From an uncultured Prochlorococcus sp. (lineage in GTDB: Bacteria; Cyanobacteriota; Cyanobacteriia; PCC-6307; Cyanobiaceae), in assembly GCA_902521995.1 (NCBI GenBank), contig CABYTO010000005.1, positions 23,961 to 87,960 on the forward strand: a stretch of DNA of 64,000 bases, written 5' to 3'. Positions within the stretch are counted from its first letter, which is position 1. Every line of letters begins with the position of its first letter. The notes under the pieces were generated by a model that was not told the DNA's origin, did no database searches, and saw only the letters and a list, made by a program, of their open reading frames with translations. The position numbers were made by a program, and so were the translations under genes. Below, piece after piece: positions 34,582 through 44,835 of this stretch.

Positions 34582-34947
34582 CTACCCTAAATATGTCTTC
34601 TTAAGATTTTGTACCTTATCTAGAACAGCTTCACGATTTTCACTTGTACGAAGATTTTGCCAGCTCCATTGACCGACAACAATGACCCCTAGCAGTTCTA
34701 GTAAACCAGGAAGAATTGGGAAAAAGTTTATCGTGTCAATGACAACTTTAATTATTATCTGAGCTATTACGACAACAGCAATTATGCCTGCCGCCTTGCC
34801 GTACTTGCCCATTTGAGTCCAATCAACATTACCAAGGGTTTCGTTGACTTTTCCCATAACATCAGAGTACTTCTCTGAAAAACTTTTGGTTTCTGAGCTT
34901 GTATCGGAGCCGGAGTCTTGGTTTGACTCTGGAGTGTTATCACTCAT
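34582..34947 (-). CDS. CAAD/CURT1-domain thylakoid membrane protein
   Basis: Acidic N-terminus, two TM segments, PILPGLLELLGVIVVGQWSWQNL.., amphipathic tail; resembles free-standing cyanobacterial CAAD/CurT proteins. Confidence 0.7.
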   Translation of the reverse strand: MSDNTPESNQDSGSDTSSETKSFSEKYSDVMGKVNETLGNVDWTQMGKYGKAAGIIAVVVIAQIIIKVVIDTINFFPILPGLLELLGVIVVGQWSWQNLRTSENREAVLDKVQNLKKTYLG

Positions 34948-35241
34948 GAATTCAGTAAACTTAATATATGAACCAGACAGTATCGGAAAAAACGTCTATT
35001 GACTACCTTTTTGTTGTGCAAAATTCCGAACCGAAACATTTTGTATTTTTTTAGAGGCTTTGGTATATATGCTTTCTGAAGATATTTAAACTTAAAATAG
35101 ATTTATAAAAACTTCACATTATGGTCTAGTTCTAACAAAAACATTAATAAATTAGAGTAATAAGAAAAATTTAAAAGTCTAAAATTTTTATTTTAATTAT
35201 TATATTTTCATAGTTTATCTCGCAAAAATTAAAGGATTTCA

Positions 35242-36405
35242 ATGTCCAAAGATATAAAATTTAATTTCTTAAACTCTGATGAAGAAGAAAGATATCAAAA
35301 ACATTTGACCCTCAAAGAGATAGGTTATGAGGGCCAACTAAATCTTAAAAACAGCTCAGTATTATGCATTGGAGCAGGTGGGCTTGGTTCTTCCGTTTTG
35401 CTTTATCTAGCTGCAGCAGGAATTGGGAGAATTGGAATAGTTGATAACGATCAAGTTGAAAAGTCTAATCTCCAGAGACAGATAATTCATGAAACAAATA
35501 CTATTGGCAATCTTAAAATTGATTCTGCTCGGGAAAGAATTAAAAAATTCAATCCTAATTGTGAAATATTAACCTTTTCAGAGAGAATTAATCCTAAAAA
35601 TGCTCTTGAATTAATAAAGGATTTTGATGTTATTTGTGATTGCTCGGATAACTTTGGTACAAGATATTTAATAAATGATTCATGCCTGATATTAAAAAAA
35701 CCTCTAGTCTTTGGAAGTGTACAAGGCTTTGAAGGGCAAGTGAGTGTTTTCAATTTATATAAAAATAGTCCTAATTTAAGAGACTTACTTCCAGAATCAC
35801 CTACAAAAAATGCTGTCCCTAGTTGTGCAGAATACGGGGTTGTAGGTGTTTCAACAGGTTTAATAGGAATTCTTCAGGTTAATGAAATTATCAAAATCAT
35901 TTTGAAAAAAGGTGAAATTTTAGATGGGAAAATTTTAATTTTTGATCTATTTAATATGAATATGAAAAAATTACATCTAAAAAGTGATCAGTTAAATAAA
36001 CGAATAAAAAATCTATCTCAGTTTGAGAGCTTTTACAATAGTGATGAATATTGTGGGAAAGTCGATGAAATTAGAAGTATTAATGCTAGTGACTTTAATA
36101 GTTTATACAAAACAAAACCTAACAAAATTCTTTTAATTGATGTTAGAGAAAATGAAGAATTTTCTAAATCCGCAATAGAGGGATCTATCTCAATTCCCCT
36201 GAGTCATTTGAAGCAAGAATCTGACTTAAAATTTATTCAAAAAGAAAGTTTAAATAAAGAGGTTTTCACTATATGTAAATCGGGGAAACGCTCTAAAAAA
36301 GCTTCAATAATCTTGTCTAAATTCAAAATTCAGTCAAGATCTATTGAAGGCGGCATTGAAAAAATAAAAAAATATTGTGCAAATAATTTTTTAAGAATAA
36401 GTTAG
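35242..36405 (+). CDS. moeB: MoeB/ThiF-family adenylyltransferase with C-terminal rhodanese domain
   Basis: YQKHLTLKEIGYEGQLNLKNSSVLCIGAGGLGSSVLLYLAAAG; C-terminal LIDVRENEEFSKSAIEGSISIPLSHL...ICKSGKRSKKAS rhodanese loop. Confidence 0.88.
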   Translation: MSKDIKFNFLNSDEEERYQKHLTLKEIGYEGQLNLKNSSVLCIGAGGLGSSVLLYLAAAGIGRIGIVDNDQVEKSNLQRQIIHETNTIGNLKIDSARERIKKFNPNCEILTFSERINPKNALELIKDFDVICDCSDNFGTRYLINDSCLILKKPLVFGSVQGFEGQVSVFNLYKNSPNLRDLLPESPTKNAVPSCAEYGVVGVSTGLIGILQVNEIIKIILKKGEILDGKILIFDLFNMNMKKLHLKSDQLNKRIKNLSQFESFYNSDEYCGKVDEIRSINASDFNSLYKTKPNKILLIDVRENEEFSKSAIEGSISIPLSHLKQESDLKFIQKESLNKEVFTICKSGKRSKKASIILSKFKIQSRSIEGGIEKIKKYCANNFLRIS

Positions 36406-37562
36406 TAATCAACTCCTCTTTTTAAATCAACTCCCACATTTGCATAATGCTTATGACAAACCATTTCAGAGTAAACATCAGCTAGTTCAAAGTATGAAGG
36501 TTCATTTTTACACCTCCCAGTAATTACAACTTCTGTATCTGCTGGTTTTTTTAAAAGCGTTTGATGTATTGATTCCACAGGTAACAACTCTAAATCAACA
36601 GTTGGATTCAATTCATCTAAAATGATTGTTTTATACAAGCCAGACAAAATAGCAGCTTTAGCAATTTCCCATGCTCTTTCAGCCTCAACATAATCAATTG
36701 GTTGTTGTTGACCTCTCCATACGATGGCATCTCTGCCTGAACGCAAATGATCTACTAAATGAGGGTAACTCTCTCTCAAAGCTTCAATGGCAGCATCTTC
36801 GGTATATCCATTTCCACCTTTTAACCACTGTAATATTAAAACTCTATGACTTTTATCTTGAGATATTCCTTTACCAATAGCTTGAAGAGCCTTACCTAGT
36901 GCACTTGTGGATTTACCCTTTCCTTCACCTGTATAAATCTCAATTCCACCACTAGAACTACTTTGTTTGGATATTTCTGATAAGTCTCCTATCAAACGTG
37001 GTCTCATTTCTGAGTGGAGTTGAGATATTCTTACCAAAGAGGGTGGGGCTGCCCTTCCAGTAATAATTATTTCTAATCCATCTGGACGATTTTGCAGAGT
37101 ATCAACTACTTCATTGATATTAAGCATTCCTAAATCAAGAACTGGATTTAACTCATCTAATACAACTACAGAATAAAGAGAACTAGCAATTGCTCCTTTA
37201 GCAATATTCCAACCTCTTTCGGCCTCACCAACATCAAACTTTGTAACTTGTTCAGCAGTGAAAAATTCGGATCTTCCTGTCCTTACATGGTCAATTAAAT
37301 GTGGAAAGCCTCTTTGTAAAGCCTCTATAGCTGAATCCTCGTCATATGGTCTCTCAGGACCTTTTAAAAATCTTAGAAGTAAAACTCTTGACTGTCTTTT
37401 TTCGCATATTCCTAATCCTATTGTCCTGAGAACTACTCCCAAAGCAGCCTGACTTTTCCCCTTACCCTCTCCATCATAAATATGTAATTGACCTTTTGAT
37501 CTCTCTTGACTGTCACTTGCTGTGACAATTCCAATTCCTCTATTTCTACTCGTATTCGTCAA
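36402..37562 (-). CDS. Tandem two-domain CobO/BtuR-like corrinoid adenosyltransferase-family ATPase
   Basis: Two repeated domains, each with Walker A (YDGEGKGKSQAALG and YTGEGKGKSTSALG), VVLDELNP/IILDELNP and IITGR/VITGR motifs. Confidence 0.85.
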   Translation of the reverse strand: MTNTSRNRGIGIVTASDSQERSKGQLHIYDGEGKGKSQAALGVVLRTIGLGICEKRQSRVLLLRFLKGPERPYDEDSAIEALQRGFPHLIDHVRTGRSEFFTAEQVTKFDVGEAERGWNIAKGAIASSLYSVVVLDELNPVLDLGMLNINEVVDTLQNRPDGLEIIITGRAAPPSLVRISQLHSEMRPRLIGDLSEISKQSSSSGGIEIYTGEGKGKSTSALGKALQAIGKGISQDKSHRVLILQWLKGGNGYTEDAAIEALRESYPHLVDHLRSGRDAIVWRGQQQPIDYVEAERAWEIAKAAILSGLYKTIILDELNPTVDLELLPVESIHQTLLKKPADTEVVITGRCKNEPSYFELADVYSEMVCHKHYANVGVDLKRGVDY

Positions 37563-37649
37563 TTGAACAAAATTAGTAAATTTAATCTAAGATATAGATA
37601 AGAATATTATTAAATATTTAATAATAAATTCAACCTATTCATAAGTAAT

Positions 37650-38495
37650 TTGAATTTTAAAGTAATTAGCATGTTCAATCAACTAGAAATTCTCTCTGAT
37701 GAACAAAGTGAAAAGCTTTATACAATTAGAAGATACATTAAGAATCTTGATAGTGTTTGTATTGCTTATTCCGGAGGAGTTGACAGTACATTAGTAGCAT
37801 CATTAGCATTCGAGCAATTAGGTAGCAAAGCAATTGCCATAACTGGAATTTCTCCTGCATTAGCCACTACTCTTCGTGAAGAAGCAAGAATGCAAGCAAA
37901 ATGGATTGGAGTAAAGCATGTAGAGATTAAAACATCAGAATTAGAACAATCAAGTTACAGTGAAAATCCTAAGGATAGGTGCTTTGCATGCAAAAAAGAG
38001 CTCCACAAACATACAACCTACCTCTCAAAAAAACTTAATTACAAAATAGTTTTAGATGGAGTCAATCTGGATGACCTTAAAGATTACAGACCAGGTATAC
38101 AAGCCTCAAAACAAGCAGGAGTTATCTCTCCCCTTGCAAAATTTAAAGTCTCAAAACAAGACATTAGGGATATATCAAGAGCATTGGGTTTTCCTTGGTG
38201 GGATAAACCTGCTCAACCTTGTTTATCATCAAGATTTCCTTATGGCCATGAAATAACTAGTGAAAGGCTAAAAATGGTTGAGAAAGCAGAAGAATATCTT
38301 AAAGAATGTGGAATATCGGAGGTTAGAGTTAGATGCCAAGGCTCAACTGCAAGAATAGAAATTCCCCAAGATGAATTAAAGCAATTTTTTAACAAATATA
38401 ATTTTAATGAGTTAGTTCAATATTTTTCTAATTTAGGATTTAATTGCACAAGTTTAGATCTTGAGGGACTTGTAAGCGGAAAATTAAATAGGTAA
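37650..38495 (+). CDS. larE: LarE-like ATP-dependent sacrificial sulfur transferase
   Basis: CIAYSGGVDSTLVASLAFEQLG PP-loop; DRCFACKKELHKH; PAQPCLSSRFPYGHEIT. Confidence 0.83.
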   Translation: MNFKVISMFNQLEILSDEQSEKLYTIRRYIKNLDSVCIAYSGGVDSTLVASLAFEQLGSKAIAITGISPALATTLREEARMQAKWIGVKHVEIKTSELEQSSYSENPKDRCFACKKELHKHTTYLSKKLNYKIVLDGVNLDDLKDYRPGIQASKQAGVISPLAKFKVSKQDIRDISRALGFPWWDKPAQPCLSSRFPYGHEITSERLKMVEKAEEYLKECGISEVRVRCQGSTARIEIPQDELKQFFNKYNFNELVQYFSNLGFNCTSLDLEGLVSGKLNR

Positions 38496-38501
38496 ATATT
38501 T

Positions 38502-38936
38502 TCAAACAACCGTTCTGATCTGATTAGAGACTGCTGTAGGTGGATTTCGCTCAATGACACGCAAAGAATGTTCTTTAGCCATCAAAGATTCAATTAAATA
38601 TTGACTAGCTAGTTCAGGCATCATATTTTGACCACATGTAAAAATATCGACTGCCGAATAATTAGATTCAGGCCAAGTATGTATTGAAATATGAGATTCT
38701 GCCAGTAAAGCAATTGCCGTAACCCCCTGAGGCTCAAATTTATTACTTATCAAATTCAAAACTGTTGCATTTGCCAATTTAGCAGCTCTATTTAAAATAC
38801 AGCGTAAAAAGGATTCGTCATTTAATTTTTCGCGATCGCATCTATAAAGTTCCAACAAAAGGTGTTTACTTTGATGAATTAATTTTTGCTCATTACTTAA
38901 CGAACTTAAAATTTGACTTTTTTTGTAGATTTCCAT
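38502..38936 (-). CDS. speD: S-adenosylmethionine decarboxylase proenzyme
   Basis: ALLAESHISIHTWPESNYSAVDIFTCG is the processing/active-site region of the SpeH/SpeD class. Confidence 0.93.
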   Translation of the reverse strand: MEIYKKSQILSSLSNEQKLIHQSKHLLLELYRCDREKLNDESFLRCILNRAAKLANATVLNLISNKFEPQGVTAIALLAESHISIHTWPESNYSAVDIFTCGQNMMPELASQYLIESLMAKEHSLRVIERNPPTAVSNQIRTVV

Positions 38937-38989
38937 TTAAGAAATTTATATGAAATTAAGATTAGCTAAAAAAACATGCTTATTAAAAA

Positions 38990-40081
38990 TTATAAGTTAA
39001 TCATTTGTGAAGAGCCTAAGAAAGACTGATTAAATTTATCTAAATGTGTCGCACTTATAAAACATTGACTATCTTTACCAACAGAATTTAATAATAAATT
39101 TTGCCTGGTTAAATCTAATTCCGCCAAGACATCATCCAATATAAGTATTGGAGGAACATTTAGTGTTTTAGTTAATAAATCGAGTTCAGCCATCTTTAAA
39201 GCCAAGATAAAAGTCCTTTGCTGTCCTGAGGAACCATATTTTCTAACTGAAACATTATTAATTAGAAACTCAATATCATCACGATGAGGGCCAAAATTAC
39301 ATTTACCAGTCAATGCTTCTATTGAACGCTGATTTAAGAGTTGTTCTGCTATTTTTTTACTAATAACTTCTTCATCTTCTTCTTCTGGACTTATATTTTG
39401 TATCCCCGATAGATAATTTATGTCTATTTGCTCTTGAGATTTACTTAAATGATTATGCCAGTATTCAACATATGGTTTTATTTTTAATAAAGCTCTTCTT
39501 CTGCGCCGAAAAATTCTTGTACTTATTATTGACATTTGAATATCAAAGCTTTCAACAATATCTGTTGATTGGATTTTTAAGAAACTTTCCGAACGCCAAA
39601 AATGACTTCTTTGTTTTAAAAGCCTATTAAATCTACTTATCAGGTCTAAATAGACCGGTTCAAGCTGAGATACGACTTTATCAATCCATGTTCTTCGATA
39701 ACTGGGTTCACTTCTAACAATATCTATATCATTAGAACAAAAACATACACTCCGAATATAATTCTTTATTTCACTCTGTTTTTTCAAGATTGATTCATTA
39801 ACATAAATTTTTTTAGGCCCTTTTCGGAATAAATTCAACTTTAAATCGTCTTTAAAATTTATCTGTCCTATAACTACAGCCATATCACTATCATTCTCAA
39901 TTAAGTCTTTATCGCTTAGTGCTCTATTAGATTTTAATTGACTTAAAAATTCAACCGATTCAAGTAAATTTGACTTACCAATACCATTGCAACCAAGCAC
40001 AATTGCTCTTTGCTCTTTTAAATCAATTTCAAAACTTTTATGGTTCCGAAAATTTTTAATTTTTAATTTATTTAAAAAAAT
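38990..40081 (-). CDS. recF: DNA replication/repair protein RecF (start ambiguous; see findings)
   Basis: VLGCNGIGKSNLLESVEFLSQLKSNR; GSSGQQRTFILALKMAEL; PPILILDDVLAELDLTRQNLLL. The conserved N-terminus LNKLKIKNFRNHKSFEIDLKEQRAI is encoded upstream of the track start at 40000. Confidence 0.9.
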   Translation of the reverse strand: MFLNKLKIKNFRNHKSFEIDLKEQRAIVLGCNGIGKSNLLESVEFLSQLKSNRALSDKDLIENDSDMAVVIGQINFKDDLKLNLFRKGPKKIYVNESILKKQSEIKNYIRSVCFCSNDIDIVRSEPSYRRTWIDKVVSQLEPVYLDLISRFNRLLKQRSHFWRSESFLKIQSTDIVESFDIQMSIISTRIFRRRRRALLKIKPYVEYWHNHLSKSQEQIDINYLSGIQNISPEEEDEEVISKKIAEQLLNQRSIEALTGKCNFGPHRDDIEFLINNVSVRKYGSSGQQRTFILALKMAELDLLTKTLNVPPILILDDVLAELDLTRQNLLLNSVGKDSQCFISATHLDKFNQSFLGSSQMINL

Positions 40082-40159
40082 TTTTTTTGTGCATTCATTA
40101 ATTAAATTAGCTAAGTTTAAAATATTTAGATTTTCTTTAAAGAAATTGAAAAATTAAAG

Positions 40160-40232
40160 GGCATGTAGCTCAGTTGGATAGAGCATCAGATTCCGGTTCT
40201 GAGAGTCGGGGGTTCGAATCCCTCCATGCTCG
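40160..40232 (+). tRNA. tRNA-Arg(CCG)
   Basis: GGGCATGTAGCTCAGTTGGATAGAGCATCAGATTCCGGTTCTGAGAGTCGGGGGTTCGAATCCCTCCATGCTCG; loop TTCCGGT. Confidence 0.95.
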
Positions 40233-40243
40233 TAAAATGATTT

Positions 40244-40690
40244 TTAAAGTTTATATCCCATTACTCTTATTCCGTTTGGATCTAATATGAATCCATTTTC
40301 CTCTAAACTTATAAACGAAGATACTGGAGCCTGTACAGATATACTACATCCAGGCATTTCTCTATTTATTTTCTCAAGAGTTACTTGAAGCAATATTGAA
40401 TAATAAAGTTGCTGATTATTACCTGGCAAAGCACTTAAATTCCACAAGTTAGCATTCAATCCCCTGTCGGACGTAACCCTAACAAAGCCATATAATTTAT
40501 TTTTTAATTTACTCTGTATGGTAAAAAAGAAATTACTTTTATGAATAGCTTCAGAAAGAGGCTTTATTGGAAATGTCTCACAACCACAATTTGCTAAAAG
40601 TTTGTTGACTTCTTTAGCTAACGGAATTTGAGAAGAGTTAACAAAATAACCTTCTGGAAGAATAAGTTTTTTTTTAGAAAAGTATTGCAA
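40244..40690 (-). CDS. GNAT-like N-acetyltransferase-family protein
   Basis: YGFVRVTSDRGLNANLWNLSALPGNNQQLYYSILLQVTLEKI..; distant GNAT-like layout. Confidence 0.5.
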   Translation of the reverse strand: MQYFSKKKLILPEGYFVNSSQIPLAKEVNKLLANCGCETFPIKPLSEAIHKSNFFFTIQSKLKNKLYGFVRVTSDRGLNANLWNLSALPGNNQQLYYSILLQVTLEKINREMPGCSISVQAPVSSFISLEENGFILDPNGIRVMGYKL

Positions 40691-40693
40691 TTA

Positions 40694-43663
40694 TCAACCT
40701 GTATTTCTCATGCCAGCTGCTATCCCATTAATAGTTAAAAGTGCACCCCTCAGTAGTTCACTTCTGCTATAAGCTCTTCTAGATTCATCTTTATCTAAAA
40801 TGAATTCGCTTATTGGAGGTTGTCTTGTCTGATCTCTTAATCTTCTTAGAAGTGAAACTTGCAAAAACCCTAATGGAATAATTGTCTTATTTCTCAAGCT
40901 TACTGATGATTTCAAGTCTCTATCAGATTCTAGGAGCTTATTTTTACCAGTAATTTCAAGTATTAAAGATTTTGTAAGATTATATTCTTTAGAAATTACT
41001 TCAAAAATATCATCAAAAGAATCTTTATTTTCTTTACTACCGAGAGTATCAACATAATATCTAGCAACTTCTAGATCCACCTTCGATAATGTCATTTCCA
41101 CCTTAGATATAAGCATCCTAAAAAATGGCCATCTTTGATGCAGAACTCTTAATAATTCAATTTGTTGTGGATCTGAATTTAATTCAGATGACAATGCAGT
41201 GCCAACTCCAAACCAACTTGGCAAAAGAAATCTACTTTGTGTCCAACCAAATACCCATGGAATAGCTCTTAAACTTGACAAATCTTTTGCACCTTTTTTT
41301 CTTCTAGCAGGCCTACTAGATATCTGTAATTTACTTATTTCTTCTATTGGAGTGACCTCTTGAAAGAAATTTAACAAATCAGGATTCTCATGCACTAATT
41401 TTCTATAATGAGACCTTGATGTTTCTGCCAACCTTGACATTAATTGATTCCATTCTGGAGTAGCATCAAGTCTATTATTGACCAAACTATTTTGAATTAC
41501 TGCTGTAGTGACAGTCTCAAGATTGTACAAAGCAAGTTCGGGAAGACTATATTTAGAAGCTAAAACTTCACCTTGTTCTGTTATTTTTATTCGTCCTTTT
41601 AAAGTGCCGCTTGGTTGAGCCAATATTGCCTGATAGGCTGGTCCTCCTCCTCTCCCTACAGAACCACCTCTTCCATGAAACAGTCTTAGCAATATGTTAT
41701 TTCTACTTGAGAGATTTTGAAGAGCTATTTGGGCTCTATGAATTTCCCAATTACTAGAAACAAACCCCGAATCTTTATTGCTATCAGAATATCCAAGCAT
41801 TAATTCTTGTAGAGGTTTAAAAGATTCTCCAACTTTTGGTAATAATGATCTATAGAAATCTAATTTAAACAACTTTTCCATTACTTCTGGAGCTCTTTTA
41901 AGGTCTTCCACAGTTTCAAAAAGAGGAACAACTAATAATTTTGACTTTTGTGAATTTTGATCAAGAAGTCCCATTTCTTTTGCCAATAAGAGAACTTCAA
42001 GCAAATCAGATGCACTATGACTCATTGAAATTACATAAGAATGGCAAATGCGACTTCCAAATTCTTGCTGTAATCTCTTAACCATTTTAAAAACAGAAAA
42101 GGTTTCTTCTGTAGTTTTTGTCCAGTCAACGTCTGATGGAATTAAAGGCCTTTTTGTATTTAATTCGTCTATAAGCCACTTAATTTTCTCTTCCTCAGAC
42201 ATTTGGTCATATTGAACAGATAGATCAAGATAATTTGTAAGCTCTTGAATAGCGTCACTATGCCTTGTGCTCTCTTGACGAATATCTAAACTTGCTAAAG
42301 AAAAACCAAAAATATGAACTTGAGTAAGTAAGGTGTTTAGAGACTCACAATTTAAATCTGTACTAATCAAGCTATTTTTAATTAGTTCGAGATCATAAGT
42401 AAATTCGTTTACTGACTTATAATATAAATTTTCAACTTTATCTAGATTTTTATTATCTATTTTTCCCTCTAAGTCAAATTCCCAACCGCTATCAGCTAAT
42501 AAATTATTTCTTTCTTGTGTTAACCTTAATTTTTCTAAAATATAACTAAATTTCAATCTGTAGGGTTCTGATCTATACCTTGTAGCTCTAGCTTCATATA
42601 TTTCTGGAAACTTAACCCTGTCAGTTTCAAGAGATTCTAATAGGGAAGAACTGACTTGACTCCATTGCATGGAGACACTTAATTGATCTCTAAGATTAGA
42701 CGTCGCAATAATATATCTTTCCAACATCAACTGCCTTTGATAGCAAGCAGTTCTCCATGTTATCTCAGGAGTGACCGATGGATTACCGTCCCTATCAGAG
42801 CCTACCCAAGAACCGAAATTACAAAAAGATTCAGAGGGCATCTGAACATCTGGGTAATTTTCGGTGAGTGCTTCAGCGATTCTACCCCTTAATTGAGGCA
42901 TCGCATTAAATAAAACTTGCTGAAAATAATGTAAAGCATAATCAACCTCGTCTAAAACTGTAGGTTTAAATTGATGCAATTCATCTGTTCTCCACCAAAG
43001 TCTTACTTCCTCTTTTAATTGGGTTTTTAGAGAATTTTTTTCTTCTTTTGTTAAAAATTGCTCAATCTGTATTTTTTTTAACAAATTTGCTACTCTTGTT
43101 TGCTTATGTCTAATCGTGTGTCTTACTATCTCAGTTGGATGCGCGGTAAAAACTAAACGAATATCCATTTCCTGCAATAACTCTTCTAATTTACCTGGTG
43201 GTACATTTAATTTCCTAAGCCTGTAGAATAGTTCTCTGAAAGTTACTGGAGCATTTTGCCTAGCCAATGCTGGGGCAAAAGGATCAAGATTATCGGGCGA
43301 TTTTTGAACATCCTTATTGGTAAAGCTCTGAATATATCTATCTTCCTCAACTCTTTGTTCCAAAATATTCACGAGTTGAAAATACAATGAAAACGCCCTT
43401 GCTGCAGCAATGGATTCTGCTAAATCCATAGAATTAACAATATTAACTATTTCATTTTTAAAAGTTTTTGAACTATCACCATCAATTTGTTTTGAATAAC
43501 TTAATTCTTTAAGCTGTATCAATCTTTCTGCTTGATCATCTGGGCATTCTTCTCTGAGTACAGATTCCCATAAATCTTCTATTAAAAGACGATTTTTATC
43601 GAGTGGATCGTTGTTACTTATCAGATCCACATTATTATTTTTTATCTGTTGAAAAGATTCCAT
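40694..43663 (-). CDS. ppc: Phosphoenolpyruvate carboxylase
   Basis: [52 protein letters not shown]-terminal AAGMRNTG. Confidence 0.98.
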   Translation of the reverse strand: MESFQQIKNNNVDLISNNDPLDKNRLLIEDLWESVLREECPDDQAERLIQLKELSYSKQIDGDSSKTFKNEIVNIVNSMDLAESIAAARAFSLYFQLVNILEQRVEEDRYIQSFTNKDVQKSPDNLDPFAPALARQNAPVTFRELFYRLRKLNVPPGKLEELLQEMDIRLVFTAHPTEIVRHTIRHKQTRVANLLKKIQIEQFLTKEEKNSLKTQLKEEVRLWWRTDELHQFKPTVLDEVDYALHYFQQVLFNAMPQLRGRIAEALTENYPDVQMPSESFCNFGSWVGSDRDGNPSVTPEITWRTACYQRQLMLERYIIATSNLRDQLSVSMQWSQVSSSLLESLETDRVKFPEIYEARATRYRSEPYRLKFSYILEKLRLTQERNNLLADSGWEFDLEGKIDNKNLDKVENLYYKSVNEFTYDLELIKNSLISTDLNCESLNTLLTQVHIFGFSLASLDIRQESTRHSDAIQELTNYLDLSVQYDQMSEEEKIKWLIDELNTKRPLIPSDVDWTKTTEETFSVFKMVKRLQQEFGSRICHSYVISMSHSASDLLEVLLLAKEMGLLDQNSQKSKLLVVPLFETVEDLKRAPEVMEKLFKLDFYRSLLPKVGESFKPLQELMLGYSDSNKDSGFVSSNWEIHRAQIALQNLSSRNNILLRLFHGRGGSVGRGGGPAYQAILAQPSGTLKGRIKITEQGEVLASKYSLPELALYNLETVTTAVIQNSLVNNRLDATPEWNQLMSRLAETSRSHYRKLVHENPDLLNFFQEVTPIEEISKLQISSRPARRKKGAKDLSSLRAIPWVFGWTQSRFLLPSWFGVGTALSSELNSDPQQIELLRVLHQRWPFFRMLISKVEMTLSKVDLEVARYYVDTLGSKENKDSFDDIFEVISKEYNLTKSLILEITGKNKLLESDRDLKSSVSLRNKTIIPLGFLQVSLLRRLRDQTRQPPISEFILDKDESRRAYSRSELLRGALLTINGIAAGMRNTG

Positions 43664-43716
43664 ATAATCATTATGTCACAAGTGAAAATGTTCAGATCAA
43701 ATGTTTATTTAAATAA

Positions 43717-44835
43717 TCAAACATTCTCGCCTTCACTCCTAATCATTTCTTCGATAGAAATTTTCATTATCTGCTCAATAGAAAGACCTTTTTCATATTG
43801 ATTTATCCATTTCATAGATTGATTTCCTTCTTCAAGGACTTTATAGATAGGATTCAAAAGATGTTTCATACCAAAATCTTCTGCTGTTGGTGATAAATCT
43901 GATAATAAGTTTTGAATCCATTCTCTACAAATAACTTTTTTACCATCTTGCCAGTGAATTAACTCTGAATTCAGACTATTTTTAGCAGCATTTATTTCAT
44001 TTTGATCACATATTTCTGATAATTCTTTCATAGAAAAAATACTTGCATTCAAAGGATCTAAGCTATTTATATTTTCAAAAAGATTTAAAATCCTTAGTTC
44101 TATCATGGCCGTTATCCCTAAAAGCAGATTAATATCGTGGACAAAATCACAAATTCTTAATTCCAAACGATCAAGAATTAAAGGTCTTTGGGGACCATTT
44201 GGTCGGATTGAAGACCAAAAATGCCTAATATTTTGCATGTTTTTATTGGATATATTTTCCTCTATCCAATCGATATAAGAATTATGATTTACAAAAAAAG
44301 GTACCCTACTTGGTGTTTTTGGAAATTGGATCCATCTCTGAGAGTGATTTTCCGTAATCTTATCATTTAAGAAAGGTGAACTAGCACTTAAGGAGAGATA
44401 TAGAGCAGCCTCAGATCTTATAAGTCTAATAGCTGTAAAAAGCTTTTCTAAGTTATCTATTCCTATATTTATATGCACGCTTGAAGTCGCAATAGATATT
44501 CCATAATTTTCTTGAATAAATTGATGATAAGTATTGTCAATATCAGATCTTTGAAATTGAATATCATGTTTAAAACAAAGAGTGGATGAAGGAATAATTG
44601 TTAAATTTTTATTTTCTAACCATTTCCTTAACTTTTTTCTTGGATTTATTAATTTCTCATATAAAAACTTGTAGTCTTTTTCAGGTGTTGTTATGTATTC
44701 AACATTTCTGTTATCTGGCTCTTTTACAAAATCAGAAAATTTTTTCTCAATATCGGCTGAAACACCTATATGAGAATCACAAGAACCAGTAAAAAGTTCA
44801 ACCTCAAAACCCTTATAAAGATAATTTTGACTCAT
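43717..44835 (-). CDS. gshA: Glutamate-cysteine ligase, cyanobacterial type
   Basis: GCS2-like; SVHINIGIDNLEKLFTAIRLIRSEAALYLSLSASSPFLNDK; RPLILDRLELRICDF. Confidence 0.85.
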   Translation of the reverse strand: MSQNYLYKGFEVELFTGSCDSHIGVSADIEKKFSDFVKEPDNRNVEYITTPEKDYKFLYEKLINPRKKLRKWLENKNLTIIPSSTLCFKHDIQFQRSDIDNTYHQFIQENYGISIATSSVHINIGIDNLEKLFTAIRLIRSEAALYLSLSASSPFLNDKITENHSQRWIQFPKTPSRVPFFVNHNSYIDWIEENISNKNMQNIRHFWSSIRPNGPQRPLILDRLELRICDFVHDINLLLGITAMIELRILNLFENINSLDPLNASIFSMKELSEICDQNEINAAKNSLNSELIHWQDGKKVICREWIQNLLSDLSPTAEDFGMKHLLNPIYKVLEEGNQSMKWINQYEKGLSIEQIMKISIEEMIRSEGENV

